From: Planctomycetota bacterium
GTDB lineage: Bacteria > Planctomycetota > Planctomycetia > Pirellulales > Pirellulaceae
Length of the DNA stretch: 47,884 nucleotides
NCBI GenBank assembly: GCA_024276655.1
Contig: JAJRWU010000255.1
Location: 1-47,884 of the forward strand
Reading direction: 5' to 3'
The notes beneath the pieces are model-generated. The model saw only the letters and a program-made list of their open reading frames with translations. It had not been told where the DNA came from and made no database searches. A program made the translations under genes and the position numbers. The stretch's first letter is position 1, and the number at the start of each line of letters is the position of its first letter. Below, piece by piece: positions 25,240 to 35,520 of the stretch.

Positions 25240-28200
25240 ATGGCGACAGACGAAGGCAGCTACGACCGCATCAATGATTACACGGCGGTCAAAATCAATC
25301 TGGCGCGGCCTCACGATATTCGCGGCTGGTCGTTTGGCGAGGTAAAAAAGCCCGAGACCATCAACTACCGAACGTATCGTCCTGAAAAGGACGGCCTGTT
25401 CTGCGAGCGGATTTTCGGTCCTGAAAAAGACTGGGAATGCGCCTGCGGCAAATACCGCGGCATGAAATACAAGGGCATGATCTGCGACCGTTGCGGGGTC
25501 AAGGTGACGCATAGCCGCGTGCGCCGAAAACGCATGGGGCATATCGAACTGGCCGCGCCGGTGGTCCACATTTGGTTCTTCAAGGCCATGCCCAGCCGCC
25601 TGGGCAACTTGCTGAGCATGAAGACGACCAGTCTGGAAAAGGTCATCTATTTCCAAGACTACGTGGTGATCGATCCTGGCGACACCGACCTCGAAAAACA
25701 GCAGTTGCTCACCGAGGAGGAGTATCGGGAGGCCCGCCGCCAATGGGGCGAGGGAAGTTTTGAGGCCAGCCTGGGGGCGGAATCTATCCGCAAGCTGCTG
25801 GAAAACCTCGATCTCGTTACGTTATCGGAAGAGTTGCGCAAGGAACTTGCCGAAACCAACTCCAAGCAAAAGCGAAAAGACCTCACCAACCGCTTGAAGA
25901 TCGTCGAAGCCATTCGCGATAGCGACAACAAACCCGAGTGGATGGTGCTCGATGTCGTGCCCGTGATCCCGCCCGATTTGCGACCGCTCGTGTTGCTCGA
26001 TTCAGGGAACTTCGCCACCAGCGATTTGAACGACCTCTATCGGCGAATCATCAACCGCAACAACCGTCTGCGGAAGTTGGTCGACTTGAACGCGCCCGAA
26101 GTCATCATTCGCAATGAGAAGCGGATGTTGCAGCAATCGGTCGACGCGCTGTTCGACAACAACCGCTGCAAACGCCCAGTTCTGGGAAGCAGCAATCGGC
26201 CGCTGAAATCGCTGACCGACATGATCAAGGGCAAGCAGGGCCGCTTCCGGGAAAACCTGCTCGGCAAACGGGTCGACTATTCGGCTCGCAGCGTGATCGT
26301 GGTCGGTCCTCGGCTCAAGCTCCATCAATGCGGACTTCCCAAGAAGATCGCGTTGGAGCTTTACCAGCCCTTCATTATTCGCCGCTTGAAGGAGATGGGC
26401 CACGCCGACACGATCAAAAGCGCCAAGAAAATGCTGGAGCGCAAAGACGAAGAAGTCTGGGATATTCTCGAATCGGTGATCACGAATCATCCGGTGTTGC
26501 TAAACCGGGCGCCGACCTTGCACCGCATGGGCATTCAGGCATTCGAGCCGATATTGGTCGAAGGCAACGCGATCAACCTGCATCCTTTGGTGTGCCGCGG
26601 ATTCAACGCCGACTTCGATGGCGATCAAATGGCGGTTCATTTGCCGCTTTCGATCGAAGCGCAAGTCGAGGCGCACACGCTGATGATGTCGACGAACAAT
26701 ATTTTCGCGCCATCTAACGGCAACCCGATCATGAGCCCTTCGCAAGACACCGTGATGGGTTGCTACTACATCACGATGGACGCCCCCGCCGACAAGGGGC
26801 GGGATATGGTGTTTAGTTCGCCGGAGGAGGCGAGTCTGGCGCATTCCCTGGGAGTGGTTAGCCTACACGCCAAGATCAAGGTGAGACTGCCGCCCACGCA
26901 GCGTTTGCATTCGGAAGACGGCGCCGGCGCCTTGGGTGCGACCGTGGAAACGACGTACGGCCGGGTGATGTTCAACATAATGCTTCCCGACGGCCTCGAC
27001 TATTACAACATCACGTTGCGGGGCAGCGATTTAGCAACCGTGATTTCCGATTGCTACCAGCGACTGGGCCGCCGCGCCACGATCGACCTGCTCGACGACA
27101 TGAACCAACTCGGCTATCGGCAAAGCACGCTCAGCGGCTTGTCGTTCGCGACCGACGACCTGATCACGCCGGATTCGAAAACCAAGATCATCAGCGACGC
27201 CGAAAAAACCGTACTGAAATATCGCAAGCTGTATGAACGCGGCGTGATCACGGGGCCGGAGCGTTACAACCAGGTGCTCGACGCCTGGACCCACGCTCGC
27301 GAGCAAATCACGCAAGAGATGATGGCAGAAATGGAAAACGACCAGCGGGGCGGCGGATACGTTAACCCGGTGTACCTGATGGCGCATTCCGGCGCCCGTG
27401 GCGGCGTGGAGCAAATTCGGCAGCTTGCCGGTATGCGGGGTTTGATGGCCAAGCCGACGGGCGAGATTATCGAAACGCCGATCAAGGCCAACTTCCGCGA
27501 AGGTCTGACCGTGTTGGAATACTTCAGTTCCACGCACGGCGCCCGCAAGGGCTTGGCCGACACCGCCCTGAAAACGGCCGACTCCGGTTACCTCACACGT
27601 AAACTAGCCGACGTGGCGCAAAACGTGGTCATCACGATGCACGACTGCGGAACGACCCAGGGTATCACGAAGGGCGTTATTTACCGTGGTGAAAAAGTTG
27701 AAGTTCGTCTGGCCGACGCCGTAAAAGGCCGAGTCAGCCGCCAGAGTATCGTGCATCCGATCACCGATGAAGTGATCGTGGGCGAGAGTGAGCCGATCAC
27801 TCCGACCATCGGCCGTAAAATCGAAGAACTCGGTTTGGAGAAAATCCAGGTTCGCAGCGTTGTCACCTGTGAAGCTTCGTTGGGCGTGTGCCGGCTGTGT
27901 TATGGGATCGACCTCTCGACCGGTAGTTTGGTGGAAGAGGGCATGGCGGTCGGCATCATTGCCGCACAGAGTATTGGCGAACCGGGCACGCAGCTGACCA
28001 TGCGAACCTTCCACATTGGTGGAACGGTAAGCACCACGCTGGAGGAAAGTGAAACGAAGGCGACCAAGGGCGGAATCGTCAAGTTTATCCGCTTGAAGAT
28101 TGTCACCAACGCCGAGGGCGAGCAAATCGTGCTGGCGCGAAACGGCGAAATCTCGATTGTTGACGCCAAGAATCGCGAAATCGAGAAACACGAAGTCCCC

Positions 28201-29586
28201 GCTGGCGCCATTGTGAAGGTCAAGGAAGATCAAAAGATCAAGGCGGGCAAAGTGCTCTGCCAATGGGATCCTCACAGCATTCCGATTTTGGCGGAGGTCG
28301 GCGGCAAGGTCCGCTTCGAAGACGTCGTCGACGGCGAAACCATGTTGGTCGAACGCGACGCCGGCGGCACCACCCGCCGCACCATCATGGACCACAAAGG
28401 CGACCTGCACCCGCAGATTGTTCTGGAAGACGCCGAAGGCAAACCGCTCGACGTCTACTATCTGCCGGAGCGGGCTCATATTGAAGTCGAGGAAGGTGAA
28501 GATATTTCGGCGGGCGCCGAGTTGGCCAAGCTGCCGCGTGAATCGGCCGGCGTTTCCGATATTACCGGCGGTCTGCCCCGGGTTACGGAAATCTTTGAAG
28601 CTCGCAAGCCGAAAGATCCCGCCGTGATTGCCGAAATCGATGGCGAAATCGAACTGCTGAGCCAAAAGAAACGCGGCAAGCGGTCGATTGTGGTTCGTAG
28701 TGAAAGCGGCATCGAGCGGGAGCACTTGGTTCCTCACGGAAAACGGTTCTTGGTCCACTCCGGTGATTTTGTCAAAGCCGGTCAGGCGTTGGTCGATGGT
28801 CCGTTGGTGCCGCACGATATCTTGCGTGTTTCGGGCGAAGAAGCCGTGCAACAATATTTGTTACACGAAATCCAGCAGGTGTATCGTAGCCAACGCGTTG
28901 AAATCAACGACAAACATTGCGAGATCATCATTGCCCGCATGCTCCGCAAGGTGCAGATCGAAAACCCTGGAGATACTTCATTGCTGCCCGGTTCGGTTCA
29001 CGATAAGTTCGAGTTCCGGCGAATCAACAAGCAAGTTTCCAAGTGCCTCAAGGTTACCGAACAGGGCGACTCCGATTTTGCCCCAGACACCATCGTTCCT
29101 CGCGAGGTTCTGGAGCAGGTCAACGCTCAAATTGAAGCGTTGGGAGGAACGCCCGCCAAGGGTTCGCGTCCGAAACTGGCCACGGCGAGCACGCAGTTGC
29201 TGGGAATTACCAAAGCGGCCGTGCAGAGCGAAAGTTTCATCTCCGCCGCCAGCTTCCAGGAAACCACCAAAGTGCTCACCGAAGCGGCGCTCGCCGGCAA
29301 GGTCGACAACTTGGTGGGGCTGAAGGAAAACGTCATCCTAGGACACTTGATTCCCGCCGGCACCGGCTTCCGCACCTTCCAAGACGCGGAAGTTCGCTAC
29401 CGTCATGAAGCGTTGGAAGCGCTTGCCGCCCGGCAAGACACTTCGCTTGTCACGAGTTTCCCCTTACTGGAATCGGCCGACGAAGAAGGCAAGCCCAAAG
29501 ACTCGGCTGCCTCCGAGAAAAAAACGCCCACCGGTTTGGAAAGCATGTTTGGCAGTGAAGGCGGCAGCCCCAAATCGGAGAACTAG
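25240..29586 (+). CDS. rpoC: DNA-directed RNA polymerase subunit beta'
   Basis: 1448 residues. N-terminal zinc site C67, C69, C82 and C85 (ECACGKY...ICDRCG), the catalytic magnesium loop NADFDGDQM (456-464), the trigger-loop/bridge-helix region ([41 protein letters not shown]), and the second zinc site region ([15 protein letters not shown]). The last about 40 residues are a polar tail ([12 protein letters not shown]). ATG 25240 has AGGAG 10 bases upstream. Its stop codon is TAG (29584-29586), showing that TAG is read as stop in this genome. Transcription probably ends at the hairpin 29616-29648. Confidence 0.98.
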   Translation: MATDEGSYDRINDYTAVKINLARPHDIRGWSFGEVKKPETINYRTYRPEKDGLFCERIFGPEKDWECACGKYRGMKYKGMICDRCGVKVTHSRVRRKRMGHIELAAPVVHIWFFKAMPSRLGNLLSMKTTSLEKVIYFQDYVVIDPGDTDLEKQQLLTEEEYREARRQWGEGSFEASLGAESIRKLLENLDLVTLSEELRKELAETNSKQKRKDLTNRLKIVEAIRDSDNKPEWMVLDVVPVIPPDLRPLVLLDSGNFATSDLNDLYRRIINRNNRLRKLVDLNAPEVIIRNEKRMLQQSVDALFDNNRCKRPVLGSSNRPLKSLTDMIKGKQGRFRENLLGKRVDYSARSVIVVGPRLKLHQCGLPKKIALELYQPFIIRRLKEMGHADTIKSAKKMLERKDEEVWDILESVITNHPVLLNRAPTLHRMGIQAFEPILVEGNAINLHPLVCRGFNADFDGDQMAVHLPLSIEAQVEAHTLMMSTNNIFAPSNGNPIMSPSQDTVMGCYYITMDAPADKGRDMVFSSPEEASLAHSLGVVSLHAKIKVRLPPTQRLHSEDGAGALGATVETTYGRVMFNIMLPDGLDYYNITLRGSDLATVISDCYQRLGRRATIDLLDDMNQLGYRQSTLSGLSFATDDLITPDSKTKIISDAEKTVLKYRKLYERGVITGPERYNQVLDAWTHAREQITQEMMAEMENDQRGGGYVNPVYLMAHSGARGGVEQIRQLAGMRGLMAKPTGEIIETPIKANFREGLTVLEYFSSTHGARKGLADTALKTADSGYLTRKLADVAQNVVITMHDCGTTQGITKGVIYRGEKVEVRLADAVKGRVSRQSIVHPITDEVIVGESEPITPTIGRKIEELGLEKIQVRSVVTCEASLGVCRLCYGIDLSTGSLVEEGMAVGIIAAQSIGEPGTQLTMRTFHIGGTVSTTLEESETKATKGGIVKFIRLKIVTNAEGEQIVLARNGEISIVDAKNREIEKHEVPAGAIVKVKEDQKIKAGKVLCQWDPHSIPILAEVGGKVRFEDVVDGETMLVERDAGGTTRRTIMDHKGDLHPQIVLEDAEGKPLDVYYLPERAHIEVEEGEDISAGAELAKLPRESAGVSDITGGLPRVTEIFEARKPKDPAVIAEIDGEIELLSQKKRGKRSIVVRSESGIEREHLVPHGKRFLVHSGDFVKAGQALVDGPLVPHDILRVSGEEAVQQYLLHEIQQVYRSQRVEINDKHCEIIIARMLRKVQIENPGDTSLLPGSVHDKFEFRRINKQVSKCLKVTEQGDSDFAPDTIVPREVLEQVNAQIEALGGTPAKGSRPKLATASTQLLGITKAAVQSESFISAASFQETTKVLTEAALAGKVDNLVGLKENVILGHLIPAGTGFRTFQDAEVRYRHEALEALAARQDTSLVTSFPLLESADEEGKPKDSAASEKKTPTGLESMFGSEGGSPKSEN

Positions 29587-29684
29587 AAAGCTACGCACGA
29601 ATAGTTCACGCAAATAAAAGCCCGGCATTTCAATAATGCCGGGCTTTTTTGAGCTACAACCGGGAACTTATTTACGGACGAGCC
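29587..29684. repeat. Family A palindromic repeat, copy 5 (inverted orientation, about 98 bp)
   Basis: Read on the minus strand it contains AAATAAGTTCCCGG, then TTGTAGCTCAAAAAAGCCCGG, matching the left half of the copy at 5761. The plus-strand left end is degenerate. It fills the whole space between the rpoC stop and the methylase stop. Confidence 0.75.
29616..29648. terminator. Bidirectional hairpin terminator between rpoC and the methylase
   Basis: 14-bp arms AAAAGCCCGGCATT / AATGCCGGGCTTTT with a 5-base loop, 29 bases after the rpoC stop. T-run on the plus side is six bases. Confidence 0.85.
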
Positions 29685-32162
29685 CTAACTCCTCAACAAG
29701 CCCTCTCGCCCCTTTGAGAGGGCTTGTTCGATTTGTTGCGCCAAGCATCGCGATTGTTGGCAGACGCCGAGCAACTGCTGAAAAGTCGCAATTTCCTCCG
29801 CCGACAAACCGCTGCCTCTTCTGGCTTTCAACCAATGCCTGAGCACGGGATAGCCTCCCACGCGCCATTGCCAGTCGTCGGGCGCGACGTCGGTGAACGC
29901 CTGCGTCGGGTTGATGGCGATTTTTCCTGGCTGATTGTCTCCGCTCGGCTCGAATTTCGGAAACCCTCGCCCAATGCGGCCATCGCCCGCGCCCCGCAGC
30001 CTGCTAACGCCAGAAGCAAAACCTGGAAAACAATGCAGCGCCACCAAGCGTTGGCCGAGCGTACTGAGTGTTTGGAATTGCGCCGCGCTACTGGGCCATG
30101 GCGCGCGTGGGAACTCTCGCCGCAGCAAGTCGGCGTTGTTGGCCCGATAGCTTTTTGAATGGAACGCAGCGTATAAAAAAGCGAAGACGTCTTCAGGACC
30201 GAAGCTCTCGGTGAAGTCGCCCTTGCCAACCAAGAGCAGCTTGCGTTGTATGCGGCTGGCGAATTCTTGTAGCCAAGCGTGGTTGAAGTTTGTGCGGCTT
30301 GGCTCGCCTTCCCGCGAGTTTTGCTCTGCGTCCTTGAGGTACAGCGGCGCCAGGAAGGCAGCGCCGTGAGCGCTATAGAAAACCCGATCTGAAACCAAGG
30401 CGTTGACCGCCAGGAAATGATCATACTCGCCATCGTTCGCGCTCTGCCTCATAAACACCAAACCCAAATTGTTCGGCAACATGTGTCGCATCACCTTGAG
30501 GCGGGCGCGGCCCAATAATTTCGGTTCATAGTAGACCCAGCGTTGGTCGAACGGCGCCGTAATATATCGCTGCAAACAGCTCGGTGAAAATTCGCCAAGT
30601 TCCTTGCACGCCGCCAAAAACGCAGTCACTTTCTCTTGGACTTCCGCGCCGGAACGCCCGACAAATACGCGGTCGTTCTTGGTCTGCACGCCCGACACAT
30701 ACTCGCCAAACACTTCGTTCAGCGGGACGCCCTGTTGGTATTCCGGCCGCAGCGTTCGCTGGCCGGTTTGAAAAAAGAAATAGTCGGGCGCCGGCGCCTC
30801 CTCTCGCCAAACCGTCGTTTTCAAACTGGCTTCAGATAGTGTGCGAATTTTCTCCGTGCGTTGGCCGCGAATTTCGGCCAGATGCAAACGCCCCAGACGT
30901 CGTGTTTTTTTCGACGAGCCGCCAGCGGGTCGTTTCACGAACAGATGCAAAGCCACGCCCTGCTGGATGGCGAAAATATTTTCGTCAATGGCCCCGCCCG
31001 ATTGCCGCTTGTGTTTCGCGCCGCCATGCAAGTTGAACACGTACAGTTCGTCGAACGACTCCAGCAACGACTCCCGCATGCGGCGATGCGTAATGCCGGT
31101 CAGAAAAGTGTTGCTGGTCACGTAAGCCAAAATACCGGCGCCGACGCGGTCTAGGCATATTTGCCCCCAGCGCAGAAAGCGAATGTAGTCGTCGTCGAGG
31201 TTGGTCTTTTTTTCGCCCAAGCCGCGTTTGTATTCGTTGAGTTCCTGGCTGATCCAGCGTCCGCCGGCGTGCGAACCGAAGTTGGAATAGGGAGGATTGG
31301 CGAACACAATTAAAATTGGCGGCTGACCATGCGAATGAGCATGAGTTCCCGCGGCTTGGATCCAATCGCCCAGCAGCGGCAACTCCTCCGGCGGGCGAGA
31401 GAGTGGATCAAGACACAACACGCGCCGCCCGTCGCCGTCGGACGAAAGCGAACGCGCCGCGAGACACGTTTGCGGCGCTATTTCAAAACCCAGCAGAGCG
31501 TCAGGAAAGGCATCTACGTTATGTCCGTTCGCGCGGGCCCATTGCATCGCGCCCAGCAGGAAGCCGCCGACGCCGCAAGCCGGGTCGACAGCCATGAGCC
31601 GTCGTTCCCGCAATGGCGAGGTGTCGGCCGGCGCAAAAAGATCGCCCAGCCCATTGGGCGCCGAGAATTGCTCGCGCAACAGGTCATCCACGCTGCGCAC
31701 CAAGTAGCCAATCGCGGCGGCCGGCGTGAAATAAGAGCCCGATTGTTTTCGCAACGCGGGCGAAAATTCCGCCAGGAATTGCTCGTGGTACGCTTGCCAG
31801 GCGTCAAGCGGCGCTGCCTCCACGGCGCGGCGAAAAGCCAAGGCGGTGTTCGAGGAAAACACGCCAGAAGTTTCTCTCGGGGCAAGCACTCCCTGGAGAT
31901 GACGATTGTTTTCACTGGAAGGCGAGCAATGCACCGCCTCGAACACCCATTGTTGCGCCACGAGGCCAGCCAATTGCTCCGCCGAGGCGGCAGCGGGCGA
32001 GAGGCCCAGCGACGCATACATTTTTCGCGCCGTTTGCAACCAGGGTTCGGCTTCGGCGGAACTCCCGCGAAGAATGTTCTCCCGCACCTCTTGGGCGGCG
32101 CGAGCGGTGAGCTTGGCCCACCTTCGGACGACGCGGCGAACCTCGTGTTCGGTTCCAGTCAT
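29685..32162 (-). CDS. Solitary type ISP-like N6-adenine DNA methyltransferase with specificity domain
   Basis: 825 residues. A helical N-terminal region (1-140) precedes the gamma-class adenine methylase core: SGSYFTPAAAIGYLV, SAM motif DPACGVGGFLLGAM (193-206), and catalytic NPPYSN (288-293). Next come ILAYVTSNTFLTGITHRRM, and a C-terminal recognition module containing YITAPFDQRWVYYEPKLLGR and FGPEDVFAFLYAAFHSKSY, typical of type ISP (LlaBIII-like) enzymes. Those enzymes are about 1,500 residues with nuclease and helicase domains in front; both are absent here, so this is a methylase-specificity half. It would methylate adenine in a specific site. The ATG follows the TGA of the upstream DUF1501 gene with no gap, so the two are probably co-translated. 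The stop abuts a family A repeat. Confidence 0.87.
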   Translation of the reverse strand: MTGTEHEVRRVVRRWAKLTARAAQEVRENILRGSSAEAEPWLQTARKMYASLGLSPAAASAEQLAGLVAQQWVFEAVHCSPSSENNRHLQGVLAPRETSGVFSSNTALAFRRAVEAAPLDAWQAYHEQFLAEFSPALRKQSGSYFTPAAAIGYLVRSVDDLLREQFSAPNGLGDLFAPADTSPLRERRLMAVDPACGVGGFLLGAMQWARANGHNVDAFPDALLGFEIAPQTCLAARSLSSDGDGRRVLCLDPLSRPPEELPLLGDWIQAAGTHAHSHGQPPILIVFANPPYSNFGSHAGGRWISQELNEYKRGLGEKKTNLDDDYIRFLRWGQICLDRVGAGILAYVTSNTFLTGITHRRMRESLLESFDELYVFNLHGGAKHKRQSGGAIDENIFAIQQGVALHLFVKRPAGGSSKKTRRLGRLHLAEIRGQRTEKIRTLSEASLKTTVWREEAPAPDYFFFQTGQRTLRPEYQQGVPLNEVFGEYVSGVQTKNDRVFVGRSGAEVQEKVTAFLAACKELGEFSPSCLQRYITAPFDQRWVYYEPKLLGRARLKVMRHMLPNNLGLVFMRQSANDGEYDHFLAVNALVSDRVFYSAHGAAFLAPLYLKDAEQNSREGEPSRTNFNHAWLQEFASRIQRKLLLVGKGDFTESFGPEDVFAFLYAAFHSKSYRANNADLLRREFPRAPWPSSAAQFQTLSTLGQRLVALHCFPGFASGVSRLRGAGDGRIGRGFPKFEPSGDNQPGKIAINPTQAFTDVAPDDWQWRVGGYPVLRHWLKARRGSGLSAEEIATFQQLLGVCQQSRCLAQQIEQALSKGREGLLRS

Positions 32163-33641
32163 TCAACCAAAAAGTTGTGTTACCGCTTCCGCCTTGACCA
32201 ACTCTCGCGGCTGATTCAAATGATTGTAGACAATCGTTTGCGGGTCGATGCCGATGGCGTGGTAAATCGTGGCCAATAGCTCCATGGGATGCACCGGCTT
32301 TTCCAACGGGGCCGAAGCGGTTGCGTCTGACTTGCCATGCACATGGCCGCGACGAATACCAGCGCCGGCCAAGCAGGCGGTGTAACAATAGGGCCAGTGG
32401 TCGCGGCCGTCGTCGCTGTTGCCGTTGCCGGAAGTGCTCACGCCGCGCTGCGGGCTGCGGCCGAATTCACCCACCGCGACCACCAGCGTTTCATCGAGAA
32501 CGCCGCGGTCGTCCATGTCGGCAATCAGGGCGGAGAGGCCGGCGTCGAGCATTGGGGCCGATTGCGTTTTCATCCGTTTGGTCAGGCCGGTGTGGACATC
32601 CCAGGAATGGTTATCGGAATTCGCGACCTTCGGCCAAATGACCTCCACCACGCGCGTGCCGGCTTCCACCAACCGCCGAGCCAACAGGCAACTCTGGCCA
32701 AACGTATTGCGGCCGTAGGCGTCGCGAAGTTTGTCGGACTCTTGCGACAAATCGAAAGCGTTTCGCGCCCGGCCGGACGATATCAAGTTCATCGCCGACG
32801 CATAATATTTGTCGAGCCCGTACTTGGCGACCGCTTTCTCGATATCCGGCATGCCGCTGCTGAGCAAACCTCTTAAGTCGGCCCGGCGTCGCAACCGGGC
32901 CCCGCTGACTTCATCGCGCAGCTTCAGGTCATCGACATTGATCTTGTTCATCTTGTTCATGTCGAGGTCGCCGCCGGGCGGGAACAAGTAATAAGGATCA
33001 TACGCCCGGCCCAAAAATCCCGCCGTTCCCGATTTATTCACCACGTTGCTTTCCTGCAACGGACGCGGCATCATCACGAACGGCAGCATCGGCTGTTCGG
33101 GAGGTTTCAACCGGATGATTTGCGAACCGAAGTTGGGAAAATCTTTGGGTGAGGGAGGCTCAAGCTGCCCCGAAGGACTGACCTTGTCGGCCGTGTAGCC
33201 GGTATGCATTTGGTAGATGGCCGCCGTGTGGTTGAACAGCCCCACCGGCGTATAACTCATCGAGCGGATGAGTGTGAGTTTGTCGGTCACGTCGGCGAAC
33301 TTCGGCATCAGCTCCGTGACATCGAGCCCGCCGACTTTCGTCGGAATGCGTTTGAAGACGCTGCGAACATTATCGGGCACGTTATCCTTGGGGTCCCACA
33401 GATCCAAATGGCTGGGTCCGCCTTGCAGATAAATCAGCACGACGCTTTTGGCCCGATTCCATCCCGCGGCGCCGGCCGAACTACTGGCGGAATCGGCGGC
33501 GGAGGCGTCTTGCATTTGCAGCATCTGGCCGAGTGTGGCACCCAGCATGGCCGAACCGCCGACACGCAAAATGTCGCGACGCGTGGGCCCCAGATGAGAA
33601 TCGCAGACGTCTTTACCATGCTGACCAGGAATGACAAACAT
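32163..33641 (-). CDS. DUF1501 protein with Tat signal
   Basis: 492 residues. A twin-arginine signal ([15 protein letters not shown]) lies near residues 20-35, then [21 protein letters not shown], the family signature, [37 protein letters not shown] and [17 protein letters not shown]. The conserved Asp/His/Glu set and the fold relate it, as I recall, to the alkaline phosphatase/sulfatase superfamily, but activity has not been shown for most members. These proteins are very abundant in planctomycetes, usually beside DUF1549/DUF1553 c-type cytochrome proteins, which are missing here. Start: ATG at 33639-33641 with GGAG upstream; five residues longer is possible. Confidence 0.92.
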   Translation of the reverse strand: MFVIPGQHGKDVCDSHLGPTRRDILRVGGSAMLGATLGQMLQMQDASAADSASSSAGAAGWNRAKSVVLIYLQGGPSHLDLWDPKDNVPDNVRSVFKRIPTKVGGLDVTELMPKFADVTDKLTLIRSMSYTPVGLFNHTAAIYQMHTGYTADKVSPSGQLEPPSPKDFPNFGSQIIRLKPPEQPMLPFVMMPRPLQESNVVNKSGTAGFLGRAYDPYYLFPPGGDLDMNKMNKINVDDLKLRDEVSGARLRRRADLRGLLSSGMPDIEKAVAKYGLDKYYASAMNLISSGRARNAFDLSQESDKLRDAYGRNTFGQSCLLARRLVEAGTRVVEVIWPKVANSDNHSWDVHTGLTKRMKTQSAPMLDAGLSALIADMDDRGVLDETLVVAVGEFGRSPQRGVSTSGNGNSDDGRDHWPYCYTACLAGAGIRRGHVHGKSDATASAPLEKPVHPMELLATIYHAIGIDPQTIVYNHLNQPRELVKAEAVTQLFG

Positions 33642-34079
33642 GCTATTACTCCACAAAGGCGAATGAGGGAACGCAACACTAGGGGAACGAATCAGGGGGA
33701 AAGGGGTGCGTGCCGGCCGTCAGCAGACGACCAACACATTCGCTCGGCCCTTTAAGTTTTTCAGTTGCAACGACTTGCGACCACAAACCGCATGCAGCCC
33801 CGAGTATAATCGAACGCTTTCTCCGCTGTCAACTTTCGGCGGTTTCGCGACTGACCCGTTACGCCGCCTATACTTCTATACTTCACACGGCTTGCCGTTA
33901 AACCAAAAAGTTACTGTTCACGGGTTTTGAACCGTCGGCTGGATAGCTACCTGCATAACGTATCGGCCGTTCTGTCGACAAATAGTTCCACGGAGGGGCG
34001 CGTAAGCCTTGTCATTATCGGTTTTGCGCTACAATAACCTTTGTGTAAACCTCTGTGCGGCCTGAAAGAGGGAAAGGAT
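33642..34079. other. Divergent gene-free interval
   Basis: 438 bases between the DUF1501 gene (minus) and the next gene (plus). Contains the promoter at 34009-34035. Short open frames here lack motifs and are not called. Confidence 0.55.
34009..34035 (+). promoter_or_regulatory. Sigma-70-type promoter of the membrane-anchored orphan gene
   Basis: TTGTCA and TACAAT with a 15-base spacer (slightly short). Predicted transcript start near 34042 gives a leader of about 38 bases, which also rules out an ATG at 34041 as the start. Confidence 0.55.
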
Positions 34080-35426
34080 ATGAAGCAATCCTGGCGGCGG
34101 AAATTGGGCGCGGCGGCTTGGTGCGTTTGCTTGCTGGCGTTGGCCGGTTGGATTCGCCGTGAACCGGCGGTTTCGCAATTGGCGAAAGATCTTTGGCAAT
34201 ATGCGTCGGGGCGGCAAACCAAGGTTATGTTGCGCAGCAAGGCGTCGATGCTGGCGGCGGTGGGTGATCCTATTTATGTGGAACACGAAGGCGGCTTTCG
34301 GCAAGTCGGCGAAATTATCTTCTTGGCCGGAGAAGGCGACCGCCAGCGCCCCGTCTATACCAAAGAGGCGGAAGCACTCTTTTACGCCGACGCCCCGCCC
34401 TTGCACGCGAAAATGGTGCTGAAGGTTCATCGCACGCCCGACTCTCTGGAATGGATCTTGGCGACGTTACTGCCGCCGGAAAAAAGAACGCAGATTGCCG
34501 GCGAATTGAAGCAGGCTTTCGCGGCGCATCAGGCGGAAATATTGGCGGAGTTGCAACCCGTGGCGGAGGCGGGGCTCAAGGAGGCGGTGGGCGTTGCCCA
34601 GGAGGAATTTACGGTGGCGGTGCAGCGTCATCGGGCCGACATCCATCAAATTGGCCAGCGCTACCAGCGGGAATTGGTCGATGAAGAACTCACCGAATTG
34701 TTCGAGCAGCAGGTCTGGCCGATTGTTCGCCGTCATGCCGAACCGGTGGCCGAAGACGTGGGCATGGAAATCTGGCAGCGGGTTTCGTTTTGGCGTTTTG
34801 CTTGGCGTTATGCGTACGACAAGACACCGCTCTCCCGGGAAAGTCTGACAAAGCAGGAGTGGTCTCGGTTTCTCGACGAAGAGGCGCTTCCCGTATTGGA
34901 AAAACACACGCCGCAAATCGTCGCCATGCAGCAGCGCATTCTGGCCGATGTGGCCAAGAACGAACAGGTTCGGGCATCGCTCCAGAAAAACGCCACGCGC
35001 ATCGTCGACGACCCAGCGATACGCAAACTCATGGGAGGCATTTTGCACGAGGTGTTCGTGGAAAGCCCTCGCTTGAAGCAAGTGTTTCAAAAACATTGGC
35101 GCAGCGAGCGTTTTCAACACGCCTTGACCTTGGCCGCGCAACGGGCCGACCCCGTTGTCAGGCGAATCGGCGAATTGATGGTCGGCACGAGAGCCGACGG
35201 CGCCACGCCCGAATTCGCCGCCGTGTTGCGCAATCAAATTCTAGCCAAGGACCGACGCTGGTTCGTGCTGGAATCGGCCGGCAACAACGCCATGACAGCG
35301 CCGGCGTCTACCGCCCCAGCTCATATGATTCCGTCGCGTATGACGCCCTCGCGCATGACCGTGTTACCGGTGCTCCCCGGCGAACCAGCCGCCGCCAACC
35401 CATTTCTCTCGCCACGGGAGAACTAA
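34080..35426 (+). CDS. Membrane-anchored protein of unknown function
   Basis: 448 residues, not recognised. The N-terminus has one hydrophobic helix (LGAAAWCVCLLALAGW, residues 9-24) after a positive start, so it is a signal anchor or signal peptide. Residues about 50-100 look beta-rich (MLAAVGDPIYVEHEGGFRQV), faintly like the VG-P...VG pattern of MCE-type domains, which is only a suggestion. Residues 130-400 are strongly helical and charged (KRTQIAGELKQAFAAHQAEI, YQRELVDEELTELFEQQVWP). The C-terminal about 45 residues are low complexity, including SRMTPSRMTV. ATG 34080 has AAAGGA upstream. Stands alone with its own promoter, converging with the next gene. Confidence 0.7.
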   Translation: MKQSWRRKLGAAAWCVCLLALAGWIRREPAVSQLAKDLWQYASGRQTKVMLRSKASMLAAVGDPIYVEHEGGFRQVGEIIFLAGEGDRQRPVYTKEAEALFYADAPPLHAKMVLKVHRTPDSLEWILATLLPPEKRTQIAGELKQAFAAHQAEILAELQPVAEAGLKEAVGVAQEEFTVAVQRHRADIHQIGQRYQRELVDEELTELFEQQVWPIVRRHAEPVAEDVGMEIWQRVSFWRFAWRYAYDKTPLSRESLTKQEWSRFLDEEALPVLEKHTPQIVAMQQRILADVAKNEQVRASLQKNATRIVDDPAIRKLMGGILHEVFVESPRLKQVFQKHWRSERFQHALTLAAQRADPVVRRIGELMVGTRADGATPEFAAVLRNQILAKDRRWFVLESAGNNAMTAPASTAPAHMIPSRMTPSRMTVLPVLPGEPAAANPFLSPREN

Positions 35427-35520
35427 AGCAACCGTTCGCAGGTTTGAACTCTTGGATAGATGTTATCGCAATTTTCTGCGACACCGAGAACGGTTACTTT
35501 TCGGCGCACTCTACTCGCAA

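Noticed and set aside
27604-28854. 416-codon minus-strand frame opposite rpoC
   Set aside because: Antisense shadow of a highly conserved gene; composition low in family-like motifs and no upstream signals.
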